51,950 nucleotides of DNA from Stutzerimonas xanthomarina (GTDB lineage: Bacteria > Pseudomonadota > Gammaproteobacteria > Pseudomonadales > Pseudomonadaceae), in the NCBI RefSeq assembly GCF_003935375.1, contig NZ_RHQM01000021.1:1-51950 (forward strand), given 5' to 3'. A model generated the notes under the pieces. It saw only the letters and a program-made list of their open reading frames with translations, was not told the DNA's origin and made no database searches. This document shows positions 49,526 through 51,950 of this stretch, piece after piece. The position numbers and the translations under genes are program-made. Within the stretch, counting starts at the first letter, position 1, and every line of letters starts with the position of its first letter.

Positions 49526-50782
49526 CTAAACGGCGGCACTCAACACCGGCACGGTCACATTGTCGGGCAGCAGCTTCGGCACATGAGTCCGACCATCGAC
49601 CCAGGCATCAACCATATCGGCCCACTCTTGCAGCATATGGCGCCGCTGCTCCGCGTACTCGGCCTTGTTGTAGACCGAGCGCGAGGAACGCCCGTCCTCA
49701 TGCGCCAAGCACTTCTCGATCCAGTCACCATTGAAGCCCACTTCGTTGAGGAGCGTGGAGCCAGTCCTGCGCAGGTCGTGAACCGTGAACGGCTCCAACG
49801 GCAGCCCCGCTTCCTTAGCACGTGACGCAATGAGTTGGGTGATCCGGTTCAAGGTGGCGTGTGACATGCAGCGGTGGATGTCATAGCGCGAAGGCAGCAC
49901 GAACCTCGAGCCAGCAGCACAAGTGTGCAGCGCCACGAAGATGTCCAGAGCCTGGCGCGACAGGTAGACCACATGAGGATTACGTCCCTTCATCCGCTGT
50001 TTGGAGATCGTCCAGGTGGCGTTCTCAAAATCCACTTCATTCCAGGTCGCCTCAATCAGCTCGCTCTTTCGCACCAGGGTCAAAAGCACCAGGCGCAAGG
50101 CCAGCCGAATGGTGGGATATGCAGCAATCGACTCCAACTGGTGAAAAGCCAGGCGAATCTCGGTCGGGGTCAGCGCTCGATCCTTCGGCACGAAGGTAGC
50201 GATCGACGCAGCCTTCACATCGTCGGCCGGATTCTCGACCTTCTCGCCATGCAGGATTGCGAACGCAAAGACTTGCTTCACGATGTCGCGAATGTGGACG
50301 GCCGTGGCCGGCGCACCACGGCCCTTCACCTTGGCACAGAGCGCGCGTAGATCGTCAGGGGTGATTTCGGTCAGGAGCCGGTTCTCGAAGACCGGCAGGA
50401 TGTCGCGGTCGATGATGCTTTTGCGCATGGACCGCGTGCTGTCAGCCATACGCGCATCAGCCAGCCAGCGCTTCAACATGTCACCAAACGACTTGGCGGC
50501 GGTCAGACGCCGCTTGGCTCGCTGTTTTTCTAGGGAGGGGGATATGCCCTGGGCGACCATTCGCTTGGCATCCAGAAGCTTCTCGCGAGCCATGGCCAGC
50601 GAAATCCCCGCTGGTCCATACCGTCCTATGGTCAGCGTTTCACGGCGGCCATTGAGACGGTAATCGTAGCGAAAGGTGACGGTACCGCCAGGCGATACCG
50701 TCACGTACATGCCATCGCGGTCGGAAGCCTTATAGGGCTTGGCTTTGGGCTTGAGATTGCGCAGCGCGGTGTCAGTAAGCAT
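49526..50782 (-). CDS. tyrosine-type site-specific integrase (P4-like)
   Basis: Recombinase of the island, 418 residues. The N-terminal DUF4102-type arm-binding domain (LTDTALRNLKPKAKPYK, DGMYVTVSPGGTVTFRYDY) is followed by a SAM-like core-binding domain and the catalytic domain: Arg in TLVRKSELIEATW, Lys in KQRMKG, HDLRR, His in CLAHED and the nucleophilic Tyr in SVYNKAEY. All are present, so the enzyme looks functional. It is 301 bp from the guaA stop and reads away from guaA. Confidence 0.95.
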   Translation of the reverse strand: MLTDTALRNLKPKAKPYKASDRDGMYVTVSPGGTVTFRYDYRLNGRRETLTIGRYGPAGISLAMAREKLLDAKRMVAQGISPSLEKQRAKRRLTAAKSFGDMLKRWLADARMADSTRSMRKSIIDRDILPVFENRLLTEITPDDLRALCAKVKGRGAPATAVHIRDIVKQVFAFAILHGEKVENPADDVKAASIATFVPKDRALTPTEIRLAFHQLESIAAYPTIRLALRLVLLTLVRKSELIEATWNEVDFENATWTISKQRMKGRNPHVVYLSRQALDIFVALHTCAAGSRFVLPSRYDIHRCMSHATLNRITQLIASRAKEAGLPLEPFTVHDLRRTGSTLLNEVGFNGDWIEKCLAHEDGRSSRSVYNKAEYAEQRRHMLQEWADMVDAWVDGRTHVPKLLPDNVTVPVLSAAV

Positions 50783-50811
50783 CGAGGTTTTTCCTCCTGT
50801 TCATGACGGCT

Positions 50812-50956
50812 TTTACCGTCAAGGGCCAGGAGACCTGCTGATGCCGGGAAAGCCGCATGGCGCAAGCTTTCCCAAGGAGAGATTTACCGTCAAAGACCAG
50901 TTTGGTCTCGATAGTAAACGGGAGAGTCTTAATCCGACCTCCGGTTCCTACCGTCA
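50812..50956. promoter_or_regulatory. candidate integrase arm-type sites, right end
   Basis: TTTACCGTCA occurs at 50812-50821 and 50883-50892, and CTACCGTCA at 50948-50956, in the non-coding gap between integrase and attR. Equivalent motifs lie at 11286-11307 inside the left end. Direct repeats flanking the attachment site are typical arm-binding sites. The same gap must hold the integrase promoter. Confidence 0.55.
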
Positions 50957-51083
50957 CCCTTACCGCCAGTGCGTTCCGCTGCCCGGCGATAGCCACCGAT
51001 AGATGCCGTGACGTATTTTCTTCTAAATCAATACGTTACAGCATCATATCGATAGGTACCGATAGTCCCCGAAGAACCTGATT

Positions 51084-51098
51084 TCACTCCCACTCGAT
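51084..51098 (-). repeat. attR: island-supplied 3' end of guaA
   Basis: Reverse strand ATC GAG TGG GAG TGA, the last five codons of guaA. Matches the left copy at 11213-11227 in 14 of 15 bases, with the only difference a silent third position. The island thus restores the guaA reading frame. Confidence 0.85.
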
Positions 51099-51950
51099 GG
51101 TGGCCGGCGGCTTGCTCGACACATCGTAGGTCACGCGGGAGATGCCTTCGATTTCGTTGATGATGCGGTTGGACACCTTTTCCAGCAACTCATAAGGCAG
51201 GTGCGCCCAACGTGCGGTCATGAAGTCGATGGTTTCCACCGCGCGCAGCGCGACGACCCAGGCGTAGCGGCGGCCGTCGCCGACCACACCGACCGATTTC
51301 ACCGGCTGGAACACCACGAAGGCCTGGCTGGTCTTGTGGTACCAGTCGAAGTTGCGCAGCTCTTCGATGAAGATGTGATCCGCGCGACGCAGCAGGTCGG
51401 CATATTCCTTCTTCACTTCGCCGAGGATGCGCACACCCAGACCCGGGCCCGGGAACGGGTGACGGTAGACCATGTCGTAGGGCAGGCCGAGCTCCAGGCC
51501 GATCTTGCGTACCTCGTCCTTGAACAGCTCACGCAGCGGCTCGACCAGCTTGAGGTTCATTTCCTCCGGCAGGCCGCCGACGTTGTGGTGCGACTTGATC
51601 ACATGGGCCTTGCCGCTCTTGGCGCCGGCCGACTCGATCACGTCGGGATAGATGGTGCCCTGGGCAAGGAACTGGATGTTGTCCAGCTTGCTGGCTTCGG
51701 CATCGAACACGTCGATAAAGGTACGGCCGATGATCTTGCGCTTCTTCTCCGGGTCCGCCTCGCCTTCGAGGTTGCCAAGGAACTGCGCTTCGGCGTCGGC
51801 ACGGATCACCTTGACGCCCATGTTCTCGGCGAACATGGCCATCACCTGGTCACCCTCGTGCAGGCGCAGCAGGCCGTTGTCGACGAACACGCAGGTCAGC
51901 TGATCGCCGATCGCCTTGTGCAGCAGCGCCGCGACCACCGACGAATCGAC
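51084..51950 (-). CDS. guaA: GMP synthase (glutamine-hydrolysing), C-terminal part
   Basis: Converts XMP to GMP with glutamine nitrogen. The visible 288 residues start within the PP-loop ([15 protein letters not shown]) of the ATP pyrophosphatase domain and run through the dimerisation domain with [30 protein letters not shown] (quoted across two motifs) to the end TIEWE. The N-terminal glutaminase domain lies beyond the window edge. Length of the visible part is normal, so integration has not shortened the protein. Confidence 0.97.
   Translation of the reverse strand, partial: VDSSVVAALLHKAIGDQLTCVFVDNGLLRLHEGDQVMAMFAENMGVKVIRADAEAQFLGNLEGEADPEKKRKIIGRTFIDVFDAEASKLDNIQFLAQGTIYPDVIESAGAKSGKAHVIKSHHNVGGLPEEMNLKLVEPLRELFKDEVRKIGLELGLPYDMVYRHPFPGPGLGVRILGEVKKEYADLLRRADHIFIEELRNFDWYHKTSQAFVVFQPVKSVGVVGDGRRYAWVVALRAVETIDFMTARWAHLPYELLEKVSNRIINEIEGISRVTYDVSSKPPATIEWE

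Larger units (their letters stand above)
11213..51098. mobile_element. genomic island of about 40 kb integrated at the 3' end of guaA
   Basis: The right end has guaA with a tyrosine integrase next to it; the left end has a second copy of the last 15 bases of guaA (14 of 15 identical). Read on the reverse strand both copies encode Ile-Glu-Trp-Glu-stop: the left one uses GAA, the right one GAG. Genes that normally follow guaA in pseudomonads (multicopper oxidase, tadA) lie just left of the left copy. The 3' end of guaA is a known integration hotspot. Inside are transposons, a toxin-antitoxin pair, broken genes and complete metabolic operons. The island may be composite; no conjugation or replication genes were recognised. 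Confidence 0.87.

Overview
The window looks like a Pseudomonas chromosome, most likely of the stutzeri (Stutzerimonas) clade. This rests on GC-rich coding, on the order tRNA-Ala/Glu/Ala - gltX - uvrB - aminotransferase - tRNA-Asn, and on argF followed by an ABC ATPase. It also rests on tadA and a multicopper oxidase, which in pseudomonads normally lie directly behind guaA. The genus is an inference from gene content and order; no database was searched.

Bases 1-11200 are ordinary core genome: a three-tRNA operon with a strong promoter, gltX, uvrB, a class I aminotransferase, tRNA-Asn, a VanZ-like protein, grxD, argF with an ABC ATPase, tadA and a TAT-exported multicopper oxidase. The one oddity is a perfect 102-bp direct repeat (5816-5917 and 5965-6066) that duplicates the 3' end of tRNA-Asn together with its terminator.

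Bases 11213-51098 appear to be one genomic island of about 40 kb integrated into the 3' end of guaA. The right end carries guaA (partial, leaving the window) with a reconstituted 3' end, and a tyrosine integrase beside it. The left end keeps the displaced 15-bp guaA tail, still reading Ile-Glu-Trp-Glu-stop, next to the hairpin that probably terminated guaA. Copies of TTACCGTCA lie near both ends and are candidate integrase arm sites. The multicopper oxidase and tadA lie just outside the left end, as expected if the island split guaA from its usual neighbours.

Left to right the island holds: a frameshifted TetR gene; an envelope cluster (LpxR-like outer-membrane deacylase, a 56-residue membrane protein, a lipase-like lipoprotein, a DUF4105 protein); an arginine deiminase operon with a YfcC-type carrier (carrier-arcA-arcB-arcC); a four-gene ABC-2 export operon (outer-membrane factor, HlyD-type adaptor, RbbA-like double ATPase, permease) with a divergent TetR regulator; and a long methylcitrate operon, prpB-prpC-acnD-prpF-acnB-oadG-oadA-oadB. 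That operon joins propionate oxidation to a sodium-pumping oxaloacetate decarboxylase, and its GntR regulator has an in-frame stop. After it come an IS3 remnant, an IS21-family element, a four-helix membrane protein whose upstream partner gene is cut at the IS edge, an AlpA-like regulator, a HicA-like toxin with a helix-turn-helix antitoxin, and the integrase.

The most notable points are the guaA island with its readable ancestral junction, the methylcitrate/oxaloacetate-decarboxylase operon, a near-identical 24-bp operator in front of both the export operon and the arginine deiminase operon, and the poorly characterised genes next to the integrase.
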